DNA from: Helicobacteraceae bacterium
Lineage (GTDB): Bacteria > Campylobacterota > Campylobacteria > Campylobacterales > Sulfurimonadaceae
Reading direction: 5' to 3'
NCBI GenBank assembly: GCA_947498025.1
Contig: CANMJR010000024.1
Location: 1-43,067 of the forward strand
DNA length: 43,067 nucleotides
Position numbers and translations under genes: made by a program. Each line of letters starts with the position of its first letter. Position 1 is the stretch's first letter. Positions 7,862-18,135 of this stretch are shown one piece after another. The notes below the pieces were generated by a model. It did no database searches. It saw only the letters and a program-made list of their open reading frames with translations, and was not told the DNA's origin.

Positions 7862-10383
7862 AAAATTTACCCATCAATGAAGTTTTAGAGGATATAAAAA
7901 ACACTTTTAGAACAGACTCCTCACTTATCTTACAAGCTCCTCCAGGCGCAGGAAAGAGTACCGTTGTGCCTATCTCTCTGCTGGGTGAGCCTTGGCTTGA
8001 AGATAAAATAATCATCATGCTCGAACCCCGTCGGGTAGCCGCAAGGATGGTAGCAACCCAGATGGCGAAGCTTTTAGGTGAAGAGGTAGGAGAGAGTGTC
8101 GGTTATCAGGTAAAAATGGATAGCTGTTACACAGAGAAGACAAAGATTTTAGTTGTAACAGAAGCTATTTTAGTGAGAAAACTTCAAGCTAACCAAACCC
8201 TGGATGATGTCGCTATGGTTATCTTTGATGAGTTCCATGAGAGAAGTATTCATACAGATTTATCACTTGCACTTTCTCTGCAGGTACAAGAACTTCTCCG
8301 CGATGATTTAAAGATTTTAATTATGTCTGCAACGCTTAACTCCGAGGAAATATCCAACCTGCTCGGAGATGTTCCGGTTATTACCTCCAAAGGCAAGAGT
8401 TACGAAGTTGAAAATGTTTATCTTGATATTAAAACTTCACAGCCTGATTTTAAATCGTTAAACAGCCTAGCTCTAAATACTACGCTCAAAGCTGTAAAAG
8501 AAAATGACGGAGATATTTTGATTTTTTTGGCCGGAGTCAAAGAGATAAAAAACCTGCACACTTCTCTTTTAAATTCACCTTTGAGTAAAGATATCTTAGT
8601 TCTGCCGCTCTACTCTGCCTTAAGTAAAAAAGAGCAAGACCGTGCCATCCAAAAATCAGATAAACGAAAAATTATTCTCAGTACGAATATTGCTCAAACA
8701 TCCTTAACCATCGAAGGGGTCAAAGTAGTTATTGACACAGGTTTAGAAAAACTTTCACGCTATAACTACTCAAATGCCATGAATCATTTGGAGTTGGCAT
8801 TTATCTCCAAAGATTCGGCAATTCAAAGAGCCGGTCGTGCAGGAAGGCTTTCGCATGGGAAATGTTACAGACTCTGGCATGCGCATAAAACAATGCAGCA
8901 AGCAACAAAACCTGAGATTTTAAGAACAGATTTAAGCGCATTACTTTTAGATTTGGCTTTATGGGGAGTGGATGATTTTAGCGAGTTGAAATGGCTTGAT
9001 ATTCCACATGCAAGGGTTTTGGAAGAGACAAAAGAGGTTTTAAAAGAGCTATCCATGCTTGATGACTCATTTAAAATTAAAGATTTTGGCAAAGATGCAC
9101 TGAGCTTAGGACTTCATCCGAGATTTGCCTACATGCTATTAAAAGCGAATGATTTAGGCTTTGCTTATGAAGCGTGTCTGCTGGCATCACTTTTGGGTGA
9201 AGCGGATATTTTCAGTCATTCTCAAAGGGATAGCGATATATATTCAAGATTTATTCATCTTTATGAAAAAGATTTTGACACTGCCTACATCCATGTTCAT
9301 CGTGCAAAAGAGGTTCTGACTCAGGCAGATTTTTTTTACAATAAATTAAAAACTATCAAAAAAGTTGTAAAGAAAAAGAGTGAGATAAATCAAGAGATGC
9401 TCGGCGTTGTGCTTCTTTTTGCTTACCCTGACAGACTCGCAAAGCAAAGAATAAAAGATGACAACAAGTACAAACTCAGCAATGGCAAGGGTGCAGTTTT
9501 ACATGTAGAAGACTCGCTTTTTAACCGAGAGTTTTTAGTTGTAGCGAACCTGCATGCCAATGACAGAGACTCGTTTATAAATCTGGCACTTGGTATATCT
9601 CAAGAAACGGTAGAGCACTACTTCTCCTCATTTATAAAAAATGTAGAGTCCATAACCTACAACAAAGAAGCTAAGAAGTTTGACATAAGAGAGAGCCGTT
9701 ATTTTTTGGAGTTGCAGCTTCACTCACAACCAACTCAGGCTTCAAAAAATCAAAACTTTAAAAAACTGCTTTTGGATTTAGTCAAAAAAGAGGGGTTGCA
9801 ACTTTTGTCATGGAGTAAAAAAGCAACTGCTTTAAAAGAGAGAGTAAACTTCTTAAACCATCACAGAGAGTTTATAGATTTTAGTGATGAAGCCTTACTT
9901 AACTCGTTAGAACTTTGGCTGGAACCTTATCTGGAAGGGGTTGTAACCGTAAAAGCTTTGGAGGATTTAAATGTTTATACTATGCTTTTATCTCTTTTGT
10001 CTTGGGAGCAGCAACAGCTTTTGGATACTCTCGCACCTTCGAGTGTAAAGGTTCCAAGCGGTTCAAATATTTATATAGATTACGAAGAGTGCAGTAAGCC
10101 TTCCATGCGTGTAAAAATACAGGAGGTTTTTGGAATGCATGAGACACCGAAAGTTCTCAACGACACTTTGCCTTTGCAAATCCACCTTTTGACTCCGGCT
10201 ATGACTCCCATGCAGATAACTTATGATTTGAAAAGCTTCTGGGAAAACTCCTACAGCGAAGTCAGAAAAGAGATAAGAGGCAAATATAAAAGACACTATT
10301 GGCCGGAAAACCCTTTTGAAGCAGTTGCAACAAATAAAACTAAAAAACATATGATGCATTTAGATAAAATTTCAAAAAAATGA
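7858..10383 (+). CDS. hrpB: ATP-dependent helicase HrpB (DEAH-type)
   Basis: An 841-residue DEAH/RHA-type helicase of the HrpB family, near the usual 800-850 residues. Motifs in order: motif I APPGAGKSTVVP (residues 27-38), motif II DEFHERS near residue 126, motif III MSATLN, motif V STNIAQTSLTIEGVKVVID, motif VI QRAGRAGRLSHGKCYRLW, and the HrpB C-terminal signature PAMTPMQITYDL, then YWPENPFEA. The E. coli protein's physiological role is poorly defined; it is thought to act on RNA. The start is supported by the family N-terminus LPINEVLEDI and lies in an ATGA overlap with the NifX-like fragment. The stop overlaps the start of the ArsC-like fragment in the same way, as if this were once a three-gene operon. 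Confidence 0.92.
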   Translation: MKNLPINEVLEDIKNTFRTDSSLILQAPPGAGKSTVVPISLLGEPWLEDKIIIMLEPRRVAARMVATQMAKLLGEEVGESVGYQVKMDSCYTEKTKILVVTEAILVRKLQANQTLDDVAMVIFDEFHERSIHTDLSLALSLQVQELLRDDLKILIMSATLNSEEISNLLGDVPVITSKGKSYEVENVYLDIKTSQPDFKSLNSLALNTTLKAVKENDGDILIFLAGVKEIKNLHTSLLNSPLSKDILVLPLYSALSKKEQDRAIQKSDKRKIILSTNIAQTSLTIEGVKVVIDTGLEKLSRYNYSNAMNHLELAFISKDSAIQRAGRAGRLSHGKCYRLWHAHKTMQQATKPEILRTDLSALLLDLALWGVDDFSELKWLDIPHARVLEETKEVLKELSMLDDSFKIKDFGKDALSLGLHPRFAYMLLKANDLGFAYEACLLASLLGEADIFSHSQRDSDIYSRFIHLYEKDFDTAYIHVHRAKEVLTQADFFYNKLKTIKKVVKKKSEINQEMLGVVLLFAYPDRLAKQRIKDDNKYKLSNGKGAVLHVEDSLFNREFLVVANLHANDRDSFINLALGISQETVEHYFSSFIKNVESITYNKEAKKFDIRESRYFLELQLHSQPTQASKNQNFKKLLLDLVKKEGLQLLSWSKKATALKERVNFLNHHREFIDFSDEALLNSLELWLEPYLEGVVTVKALEDLNVYTMLLSLLSWEQQQLLDTLAPSSVKVPSGSNIYIDYEECSKPSMRVKIQEVFGMHETPKVLNDTLPLQIHLLTPAMTPMQITYDLKSFWENSYSEVRKEIRGKYKRHYWPENPFEAVATNKTKKHMMHLDKISKK

Positions 10384-10514
10384 AGGATACTGAAGTTACT
10401 ATTTGGCACAACCCGCAATGTTCAAAATCTCGCACAGCTTTGGAAATATTGAAACACTCTAATGCAAAAGTTGAATCTGATGTGAGCTGTTATTTCCGTA
10501 TGCCAATATTGTAG
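10380..10514 (+). pseudogene. Truncated ArsC/Spx-like (arsenate reductase family) protein
   Basis: The frame starts at an ATG overlapping the hrpB stop (ATGA) and reads MKDTEVTIWHNPQCSKSRTA, then LEILKHSNAKVE: the N-terminal thioredoxin-fold half-motif of ArsC/YffB proteins with the catalytic Cys in NPQCSKSR. After about 32 residues family similarity ends, and the frame runs through a hairpin to a stop at residue 45. Full-length relatives are about 112-120 residues, with a conserved Arg triad that is absent here. It is almost certainly inactive, cut by the event that joined this segment to the efp region. Confidence 0.65.
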
Positions 10515-10568
10515 CGGCATACTCGGAAATACGAAGGTTTACTTAACTTTTTCTAAATATTCACAATC
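10491..10568. repeat. Direct repeat, copy 2: efp 3' end plus downstream stem
   Basis: This is the parent copy of the repeat at 7637-7714. It holds the hairpin 10492-10530 and the last codons of efp. The 30 bases from 10539 are identical in the two copies; the left part matches with a few substitutions and small gaps. The interval between copies (7715-10490) contains the NifX-like fragment, hrpB and the ArsC-like fragment. Confidence 0.75.
10492..10530. terminator. Hairpin between efp and the ArsC-like fragment
   Basis: The arms ATTTCCGTATGCC (10492-10504) and GGCATACTCGGAAAT (10516-10530) pair almost fully around an 11-base loop, with two unpaired bases. It lies between the 3' ends of two converging units. 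There is no clear T-run on either strand, so termination is plausible but not proven. Confidence 0.5.
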
Positions 10569-11105
10569 AACGGTGTTCACTTTGATAGTGTCGCCCTCAA
10601 GAACATGGTAAGGTACTTGAACAACTGCACCTGTCTCAAGAGTAGCAGGCTTTCTGCTTCCGCTTGAAGTGTCGCCTTTGAAGTTTGGAGGAGTGTCTGT
10701 AATTACAAGTTCCATAATTTCCGGTGCGCTTACAGAGATTGCGTTGCCTTTGTAGAAAATAATATCCACATTTATTCCGTCTTTGAACCATTTAGAAGCG
10801 TCATCGCACTGCTCATACGAAAGAGCCAGTTGCTCATACGAATCGTTGTCCATGAACTGGAACGATTCGCCGTCGTCATAAAGAAACTGCATAGTCGTGT
10901 AAGTGATTTCAGGAACTTCAAACTTATCTCCGGCATGCACAGTTTTTTCAACCACTTTGCCGTTTAAAAAGCTCTTCATCTTCATACGAACAAATGCCGC
11001 ACCTTTACCCGGTTTAACATGTTGGAACTCTACTACTTTGTACGGTACTTCGCCTACGATTAAACGAATATTTTTTTTGATATCACTCATGCCTACAGTT
11101 GCCAT
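10539..11105 (-). CDS. efp: Translation elongation factor P
   Basis: A 188-residue EF-P, the normal length. The N-terminal KOW-like domain has HVKPGKGAAFVR, whose Lys34 region contacts the ribosomal peptidyl-transferase centre; the OB domains have the family marks EIMELVITDTPPNFKGD and SRKPATLETGAVVQVPYHVLEGD. EF-P rescues ribosomes stalled at polyproline. The lysine could be modified by EpmA-type enzymes, none of which is in the window. I chose the ATG at 11105 because AAAGG lies 7-8 bases upstream; a TTG two codons earlier is unlikely. Transcribed alone. A copy of its last codons is found at 7685-7714. Confidence 0.95.
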   Translation of the reverse strand: MATVGMSDIKKNIRLIVGEVPYKVVEFQHVKPGKGAAFVRMKMKSFLNGKVVEKTVHAGDKFEVPEITYTTMQFLYDDGESFQFMDNDSYEQLALSYEQCDDASKWFKDGINVDIIFYKGNAISVSAPEIMELVITDTPPNFKGDTSSGSRKPATLETGAVVQVPYHVLEGDTIKVNTVDCEYLEKVK

Positions 11106-11252
11106 AAACAAACCTTTTTTTGAAAATAATTTTGGAATTTTACACTATATGGACTTAAATGTTATATATCTTCAAAGCTATCCGTCCAAAAATGGATTGG
11201 CATGTAGAAATAATCTTTGCACATGCCAAAAGTTTTGAAGCCTTAAAATCGT

Positions 11253-12689
11253 TTAATCGTAGATTTTATACTTGTTAAAAATATTGAGTCCATCTTGCAT
11301 TCTTGGCATGTATTCATCATTAATCAACTTTTTGTATCCGGCATTATTTCCTAATTTTTGATCTTCAGGTTTGAATTTAGTGTATGCTTCTTTTATAAGC
11401 TCTTCATTATGTAACATAAAGTTGTATTGTTCTATCTTCTTTTGTATCTCTGCTATCATCTCTTTTTGATTTTCAACTATGTTATAAGACTCCCAATTTC
11501 CCTCAATACCATACTTCCTTAAATCCATAGTAGAATTATTTGGGGCATTAAAATCTATTTTTTGTGTCTGTTTATCTTTGTTGTTTTGCTCATCATAAAA
11601 CCACTCAAGTGCATGTGGGTCAGCTCGTCCTGCTTTGATTAATGTTGTTAAAAAATTTACAACCGTGTAGCTTGTATCCATAAAAGAAGAGCTTAAATTA
11701 GCTGCGTAGATTTTTGCCTCTTCTACAGTTTTGCCCTGCTCCAGACCTTCATAAACGGCTGCATTTTGAAATCGTGCTATTTCAGTTGCATTATGAATAC
11801 CCTCTTTAGCCAGAGAGTTATAAGGATATTTTGCTTGAATCTCTTGTACGCCTTTTAGCATCTTTATGTATGCCTCTTCAGAGCCAAATAACTTTTTAAC
11901 AACTTCATTTAACGCAGATTTTTCAAGAGCTTTATCTTTTTCACTTTGTTGTTGTCCTAAAACTATTTTAGTTCCGCCATTTTTTAGAAAAATTTCATCT
12001 GCCATTTTCAGTACATCTTGAAATGGTACATAATTTGGATAAGCCTCATCAATCTTTTGCTTTTGAATCTCTTCATCGGATGGAGAGTATGTTTCAGGCA
12101 TAGGAGTATAAATATCTTTATACTTTTCTTTCATCTCAGCCATTCTTCCTGTTGCCTCAGTTTTAGTGACATTACCAGTTGAAGATGTTGCACTTGTCGC
12201 TGTTACGCTGCTAGTTTTTTCTACCTCTTTTGTGGCTAAAAGTTTTTCCAAGGAGCTTGCTTCTTTAGTGTTTTCATCAAGTAGCACTTTTATAATGGCT
12301 TGTTGTTCTAACGACATGTTGTCATTTGCAACGCCATCTAAACTCTTTTTGTAATCTTGAAGCAGTTCTTTTTTGAAATCATTTAATATTTTAGAAATTT
12401 CAAGTTTTGACTCTGGAGTATCGCTTCTGTTTTGCATGAGAGTTTGAGCATATTTATTTACTTTGTTTTGAATATTTTCTTTTGTGATGGCTGATGCCGA
12501 GGCTATAGATTCTTTAGAATATACATCTTCTAAAAATTTATCTACTATGGATTCTTCTGTCTCTTGCACTTTTACATAAGTTTTTAATTCAAGATTTTCA
12601 CCTTTTAATGAATCAACTATTTCTTTATTGTCGTTAGTTTTGTTCGTAGCTTGAGTATATTGTGCTTGGGTGGATGATGTTACGATCAT
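11253..12689 (-). CDS. Large hydrophilic protein of unknown function
   Basis: A 478-residue protein I do not recognise. It has no signal peptide or membrane segment. The N-terminal 30 residues are Thr/Ser/Gln/Asn-rich, like those of exported flagellar-type proteins. A long helical, Lys/Glu-rich middle part contains a Ser/Thr-rich linker (about residues 160-178), then a C-terminal region with more conserved-looking segments (EAYPNYVPFQDVLKMADEIF; SFMDTSYTVVNFLTTLIKAG; GRADPHALEWFYDEQ). An AGAAGG site precedes the ATG at 8-9 bases. It stands alone between efp and the Uma2 gene. It could be a secreted or flagellum-associated protein, but nothing in the sequence decides this. Confidence 0.75.
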   Translation of the reverse strand: MIVTSSTQAQYTQATNKTNDNKEIVDSLKGENLELKTYVKVQETEESIVDKFLEDVYSKESIASASAITKENIQNKVNKYAQTLMQNRSDTPESKLEISKILNDFKKELLQDYKKSLDGVANDNMSLEQQAIIKVLLDENTKEASSLEKLLATKEVEKTSSVTATSATSSTGNVTKTEATGRMAEMKEKYKDIYTPMPETYSPSDEEIQKQKIDEAYPNYVPFQDVLKMADEIFLKNGGTKIVLGQQQSEKDKALEKSALNEVVKKLFGSEEAYIKMLKGVQEIQAKYPYNSLAKEGIHNATEIARFQNAAVYEGLEQGKTVEEAKIYAANLSSSFMDTSYTVVNFLTTLIKAGRADPHALEWFYDEQNNKDKQTQKIDFNAPNNSTMDLRKYGIEGNWESYNIVENQKEMIAEIQKKIEQYNFMLHNEELIKEAYTKFKPEDQKLGNNAGYKKLINDEYMPRMQDGLNIFNKYKIYD

Positions 12690-12935
12690 AAAATACCTTC
12701 TGCTATATTATGTTAAATTTAAGCAAAAGACATTCCAAATTTATACTAATCAGTATTTACAAGTAACCCAAATGATGCAGTAGATATTTCTAAAAGTCAT
12801 TTATGCTTGTGCTTAAGAGGGATGTTTAGTAAAGATTTCATAGTTTTTGAATATTCTCTAATCTATTTTTTCTATAAGCAAAAACTAGTTTTAGATATAA
12901 TACTTACAATATATAAATTAGTAAAAGGTCATAAG

Positions 12936-13472
12936 ATGTCAAATTTAGCCTATTCAGAACACTATAATAAAAGTGACTATAATCAATGGAAAGGCGATTG
13001 GGAGCTTATTTATGGCTCTGCTTATGCCATGTCGCCCTCGCCCATGTTTGACCATCAGTTTATAAACTTGAAAATATCAAGACAACTAGATGAAAAACTA
13101 GATGGTTGTCCTGAATGTTACGCTGTTTTTGAAACCGATGTGGAGTTTAGCGAAGAGACAGTTGTTCGACCGGACTCTTTTGTAATATGCTATGAACCCC
13201 AAGATAGGTTAAATAAAGCTCCTGAGATAATTTTTGAAGTGATTTCAAAAAGCACGGCAAAAAGAGATGAACAACTCAAATTTGAACTCTATCAAAGCGA
13301 GGGTGTGAAGTATTATATACTGGTGTATCCAAATGGGAAAAAAGCAAAAGTATATAAATTAGAAAACTTCACATATGTAAAAATTGGAGATTTCAGCGAT
13401 GAACACTACACATTTGAGCTAGAAAAATGTAGTATAGATTTTGATTTTAATTTTATTTGGCGAAAAAAATAG
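12936..13472 (+). CDS. Uma2-family (DUF820) restriction-endonuclease-fold protein
   Basis: A 178-residue protein with the Uma2 pattern: WELIYGSAYAMSPSP, HQFINLKISRQL, ETVVRPDSFVIC with the PD of the PD-(D/E)XK fold, PEIIFEVISKST supplying the E-x-(I/V), and KFELYQSEGVKYYILVYP. Uma2 proteins have a nuclease fold and are very abundant in cyanobacteria and spread by transfer; their function is mostly unknown. I chose the ATG at 12936 because AAAAGG lies 7-8 bases upstream and the family starts near here; the frame extends 43 codons further up but that part is hydrophobic and unlike the family. Monocistronic. Confidence 0.8.
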   Translation: MSNLAYSEHYNKSDYNQWKGDWELIYGSAYAMSPSPMFDHQFINLKISRQLDEKLDGCPECYAVFETDVEFSEETVVRPDSFVICYEPQDRLNKAPEIIFEVISKSTAKRDEQLKFELYQSEGVKYYILVYPNGKKAKVYKLENFTYVKIGDFSDEHYTFELEKCSIDFDFNFIWRKK

Positions 13473-13492
13473 TACAAAATAAAAACTCATAA

Positions 13493-14665
<1,173 letters not shown>

Positions 14666-14675
14666 ATAAAATCGC

Positions 14676-14710
14676 ACTCTTTACCCCATTTCCGGAATTA
14701 AGAGTTTTTA
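14676..14710 (+). terminator. Weak hairpin after tgt
   Basis: ACTCTT at 14676-14681 can pair with AAGAGT at 14700-14705, followed by TTTTA. The loop is 18 bases, so the structure is weak. Its position directly after the tgt stop and before the converging gene fits a terminator. Confidence 0.3.
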
Positions 14711-14729
14711 GTTTGCCTTTAATTGCTAC

Positions 14730-16262
14730 TTAACACTCTAAAAGTGTAGTGCAATTACGCCCTTTTTCTTTGCTTTGGTAGAGTGCTTTATCGGATTGAG
14801 TAAGTAAGTTATCTCCGTTTGAAAGCAAATCAGGGATGCAACTCACTACTCCAAAACTCATTGTAATAAGCGGTGCTACTTTTGACTCTCGATGTTCAAT
14901 ACCCAGCTTTACGATATTTTTTCTTGCCAACTCTACAAGATTATATGCTTCTGCCGGAGGCGTTGCTTGAAGGAGTATTACAAACTCTTCTCCCCCGTAG
15001 CGTGCAACTACATCTATGGTGCGACTAAAAGTTTCTTTTAATACATCGGCAACTTGTTGGATTACCTTATCGCCTTTTTGGTGCCCATATGCATCATTAT
15101 AAAGTTTAAAATAGTCAATATCACACAGAACAAGAGCTAAAGTATTTCCGGTTCGTTTAGCATATTCTACTTCTCTCGTGAATGCTTCATCAAAATAACG
15201 ACGATTATAGAGAGCACTTAATCCATCCGTCGTAGCCAAAGTATCAAGAAGACGATTTTTTTCTGTTAACTCAGCTAAAATCGCTACTTTTTGGGTTATA
15301 TCACGATTGGCGACACGCACTCCCATGTAAATTCCATCATGATTATAAACCGGTCTGCATATATGATCTAAAAAGACAATACCTCCATCTTTGCGGACAA
15401 TACGAAATTCAACCTCTTGCGCATCCTCTTCCGGGCGATTAGGTAAATGGGCTTCACTCACATGTTGATTCCAAAAATGAGTATCATCAGGATGGATAAT
15501 ATCAATCAATAAAGAAGGAGTTTGCATAAACTCATTTTGTGTATATCCCGTAACCCTCTGCACCGATGGAGAGATAAAAACAATATTTTTATTTACATCA
15601 ATCCAATATTCCCAATCATAAGTCCAGTCGGCGACAATACGATACTTCTCTTCACTCCCTTTAAGTGCCTCTGCAAACTCTTCAAGCGGACGAATCACTT
15701 GACGAGGAATCAAATAAAAACCGTTAAAAAGTGCAATAATGAGGAGTAAAGTGCCGGAAAATATCATCAGTACAAAGAATAGCTGTTCAGTCTCTTTTTC
15801 TTGTTGATCAAAATAACTATTGAGTTCACGCATCTGACTTTCAAGACTAATCGAATAAGCTTGAACTTCTTGAAGTGCCAATTTCGCATCTTCCAAACGA
15901 TTCTCTTTAGAATATGAAACCACACTGATGAGCTTTTTGTAGAGATGTTCGTAACTATTAAACAGAGAAGCTGTATTGTACACGTTATCTTCTTTTATGA
16001 GCAATATATCGTCATGGATTTGATTGGAGAGTTCTACTGTTTTTAAAAACCCTTTTTCATCCCCTAAAAAAGTAGCATTCAGCGTCGAAGAAACCATTTG
16101 TTCTATTTTTTTAGTTAACTCCTGAGAACGTTTGTGTGATTCAAGTATCTCATTTAAGTTGTGATGCAAAAAAGCATGCATAACCCAAAACAAAAAAATT
16201 ATCATAATACTTGTGATAAGCGTAGGCAACCAAAGTGCATAATGCGAACGTTTCATTTTCAT
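14730..16262 (-). CDS. Membrane-anchored PAS-GGDEF diguanylate cyclase
   Basis: A 510-residue sensor cyclase. One membrane helix near residues 8-30 and another near 160-185 frame a helical periplasmic domain of about 130 residues. A PAS domain with PAC (about 205-335; EYWIDVNKNIVFISPSVQRVTG is its start) follows, then a GGDEF domain (about 345-510). The catalytic motif is RYGGEEF, with the product-inhibition I-site RTID five residues before it, so the enzyme should make c-di-GMP and be feedback-controlled. It overlaps the end of the binding-protein gene by four bases (ATGA), so the two are translated together; the binding protein probably signals through the periplasmic domain. The ligand is not evident. 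Confidence 0.9.
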   Translation of the reverse strand: MKMKRSHYALWLPTLITSIMIIFLFWVMHAFLHHNLNEILESHKRSQELTKKIEQMVSSTLNATFLGDEKGFLKTVELSNQIHDDILLIKEDNVYNTASLFNSYEHLYKKLISVVSYSKENRLEDAKLALQEVQAYSISLESQMRELNSYFDQQEKETEQLFFVLMIFSGTLLLIIALFNGFYLIPRQVIRPLEEFAEALKGSEEKYRIVADWTYDWEYWIDVNKNIVFISPSVQRVTGYTQNEFMQTPSLLIDIIHPDDTHFWNQHVSEAHLPNRPEEDAQEVEFRIVRKDGGIVFLDHICRPVYNHDGIYMGVRVANRDITQKVAILAELTEKNRLLDTLATTDGLSALYNRRYFDEAFTREVEYAKRTGNTLALVLCDIDYFKLYNDAYGHQKGDKVIQQVADVLKETFSRTIDVVARYGGEEFVILLQATPPAEAYNLVELARKNIVKLGIEHRESKVAPLITMSFGVVSCIPDLLSNGDNLLTQSDKALYQSKEKGRNCTTLLEC

Positions 16263-17092
16263 TTCTCCACCGCGACAAAACCAAGTTCAGCTATAGCGGC
16301 ATCCATACCACCACCTTTAGCCCATTGAATAAAATGCTCAACCTTTAGATTGCTTTTGTTCCACACAAGATTTAGCTCCCTTTTAATCGGATAAGTTCCA
16401 TTTTTAATCGTCTCGATAGAAGGATACACATTTTCTATTTTACTAATGCGAATCGGATAACCCATCGCTTCATATTGCAACGCCTCTGCATGCGAGACAA
16501 TGGCGATTGAGCCTTTAAGCCCCGCTGCCCAAAGAATCGTATTTATGTTAGATTCCGCTTCCCAAGCATCTGCTCGAATGAGTTTTGCATCCGGTGGTAA
16601 ATTTTTTCTTTTTGGACTTTTCAATCCGGTGTACTCTTCAAAAACATCCAAAGTTGCCCGATCAATTTTTCTTGAGATAACAATTAGTTTTGAACACTTA
16701 TATCCAATATCTTTGCACTCTTTTATGGAGCCATCATAAAATGCAATAAGCTCTTTTTTGGTTAGATTATTGATAGGTTGACTTTTGTGGTGAATAACTG
16801 CTACTGCATCAATGGCGATTGTCAGATACACAAAACGATCTTTCTCTTCTTGACTTAAACTGCGTGCAACCATGGCTATGTCGCTACTGTTATTGATAAT
16901 TTTTTGTATTCCTGATTCAGTTCCTCCGCCTTCTACATACAGAAACTCTCTGTTGCTTTGCTGATAAGAGGAGGCTATTTTTTCTATAATTGGCTGAATG
17001 GTAGTAGCACCGCTGAAACGGATAGCACTTGAAGAGATTGTCTCTGCTTGTAAAGAAATATTCAAAAAGAGGATAAATAAAATTGTCTTCAT
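16259..17092 (-). CDS. Periplasmic PstS-like solute-binding protein, partner of the cyclase
   Basis: A 277-residue protein with a short signal peptide (MKTILFILFLNISLQAE). It belongs to the PstS-like binding-protein family: FSGATTIQPIIEKIA at the start of the mature part, GGGTESGIQ as phosphate-type ligand loop, and DIAMVARSLSQEEK in place of the usual D-x-G-x-S-R segment. No transporter membrane or ATPase genes are nearby; instead the gene overlaps a membrane diguanylate cyclase. This suggests a sensing rather than uptake role, with the ligand-bound form regulating the cyclase. The ligand may be phosphate or another oxyanion, which is inference. Confidence 0.82.
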   Translation of the reverse strand: MKTILFILFLNISLQAETISSSAIRFSGATTIQPIIEKIASSYQQSNREFLYVEGGGTESGIQKIINNSSDIAMVARSLSQEEKDRFVYLTIAIDAVAVIHHKSQPINNLTKKELIAFYDGSIKECKDIGYKCSKLIVISRKIDRATLDVFEEYTGLKSPKRKNLPPDAKLIRADAWEAESNINTILWAAGLKGSIAIVSHAEALQYEAMGYPIRISKIENVYPSIETIKNGTYPIKRELNLVWNKSNLKVEHFIQWAKGGGMDAAIAELGFVAVEK

Positions 17093-17181
17093 AAAATTCC
17101 CTTGACTCTATTTGGAATATGTTAGCATAAAATTTATGTAATATATCTTTTACTCTCTTTTTAGTGAAGGGGGAAGAAATG

Positions 17182-18135
17182 TTACTTTATAAACCCGATA
17201 GCACTCTTAATTGCATTGATATAACTAAGTGTTTTCGCCTCGCCTCTATAGGCAATGTCAAAGGCTGTTCCATGGTCAACCGAGGTTCGGATGATGGGCA
17301 AGTTGAGGGATATATTGACACTCTCATCAAAATAAAGCGCTTTGAGCGGTGCTAGACCTTGGTCGTGGTACATGGCAACAAAGTAGTTGAAGTTTGAGCG
17401 AAAGTGCGGAGTAAAAGCTATGTCCGGAACGATTGCACCGTAAAAAAGTTTTTTGCCGATTGTTTCGTTTGCTATTTGTATCGCCTCTTCTATCTCTCTC
17501 TCTTCATCTCCCAAAACACCGTTATCTCCGGCATGTGGATTTAATCCCAGAACTGCTACTTTTTTATCTCCTATGCTTTTGTGTAAATCAAGTAAGAACA
17601 GCGTAATTTTTTCTTTTTGTATCGTCGCAGGAACATCGCGAAGCGGAATATGTTCGGTGTAGAGGGCAACAAACATCTTCTCACATCCAAGCATCATAAT
17701 AGCATCTTGTTTAAAGTAATCTCGGAGTAAATCCGTATGCCCCACAAAGTGAAGCCCTGCTCTCTTCCACGCTTCTTTGTGGATTGGCATGGTCACAACC
17801 GCATCCGCCTCTTTTGTCTCGCACAGTTTTATTGCACACATAAAAGAGTCATAGGAGTACTTTCCGCTTGCCGCGTCCACCTGCCCCGCTTCTATCTCAA
17901 AGTCGCCATCCACCGACGCTGTGAGCGAAAGCGAGGAAGTACTCTTGGGGTGAAAAAGCTTAAAATCATTCGGCACTGCAACATTCAGAAGTTTTGCCGC
18001 TTTTTCTAACATGTTAGAGTTGATGCAGTAGATTGGATTACAGAGTTTTGAAACTTCCGTATGCGCTTTAAGAGCTATCTCTATGCCGACACCGTTCAGG
18101 TCGCCGACACTTATTGCGATTGTAGGTTTTTTCAT
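17182..18135 (-). CDS. pdxA: 4-hydroxythreonine-4-phosphate dehydrogenase
   Basis: A 317-residue PdxA, which oxidises 4-phosphohydroxy-threonine in the DXP-dependent pathway to pyridoxal phosphate and feeds PdxJ. Family marks are IAISVGDLNGVGIEI at the N-terminus, VGHTDLL, GLNPHAGDNGVLG and AMYHDQGLAPLK, whose histidines bind the metal, and RTSVDHGTAFDIA near the end. The start overlaps the pdxJ stop by four bases, so both enzymes of the pathway are made from one message. Confidence 0.95.
   Translation of the reverse strand: MKKPTIAISVGDLNGVGIEIALKAHTEVSKLCNPIYCINSNMLEKAAKLLNVAVPNDFKLFHPKSTSSLSLTASVDGDFEIEAGQVDAASGKYSYDSFMCAIKLCETKEADAVVTMPIHKEAWKRAGLHFVGHTDLLRDYFKQDAIMMLGCEKMFVALYTEHIPLRDVPATIQKEKITLFLLDLHKSIGDKKVAVLGLNPHAGDNGVLGDEEREIEEAIQIANETIGKKLFYGAIVPDIAFTPHFRSNFNYFVAMYHDQGLAPLKALYFDESVNISLNLPIIRTSVDHGTAFDIAYRGEAKTLSYINAIKSAIGFIK

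Noticed and set aside
12807-12935. N-terminal extension of the Uma2 protein
   Set aside because: Hydrophobic and unlike the family; AAAAGG is placed for the ATG at 12936.
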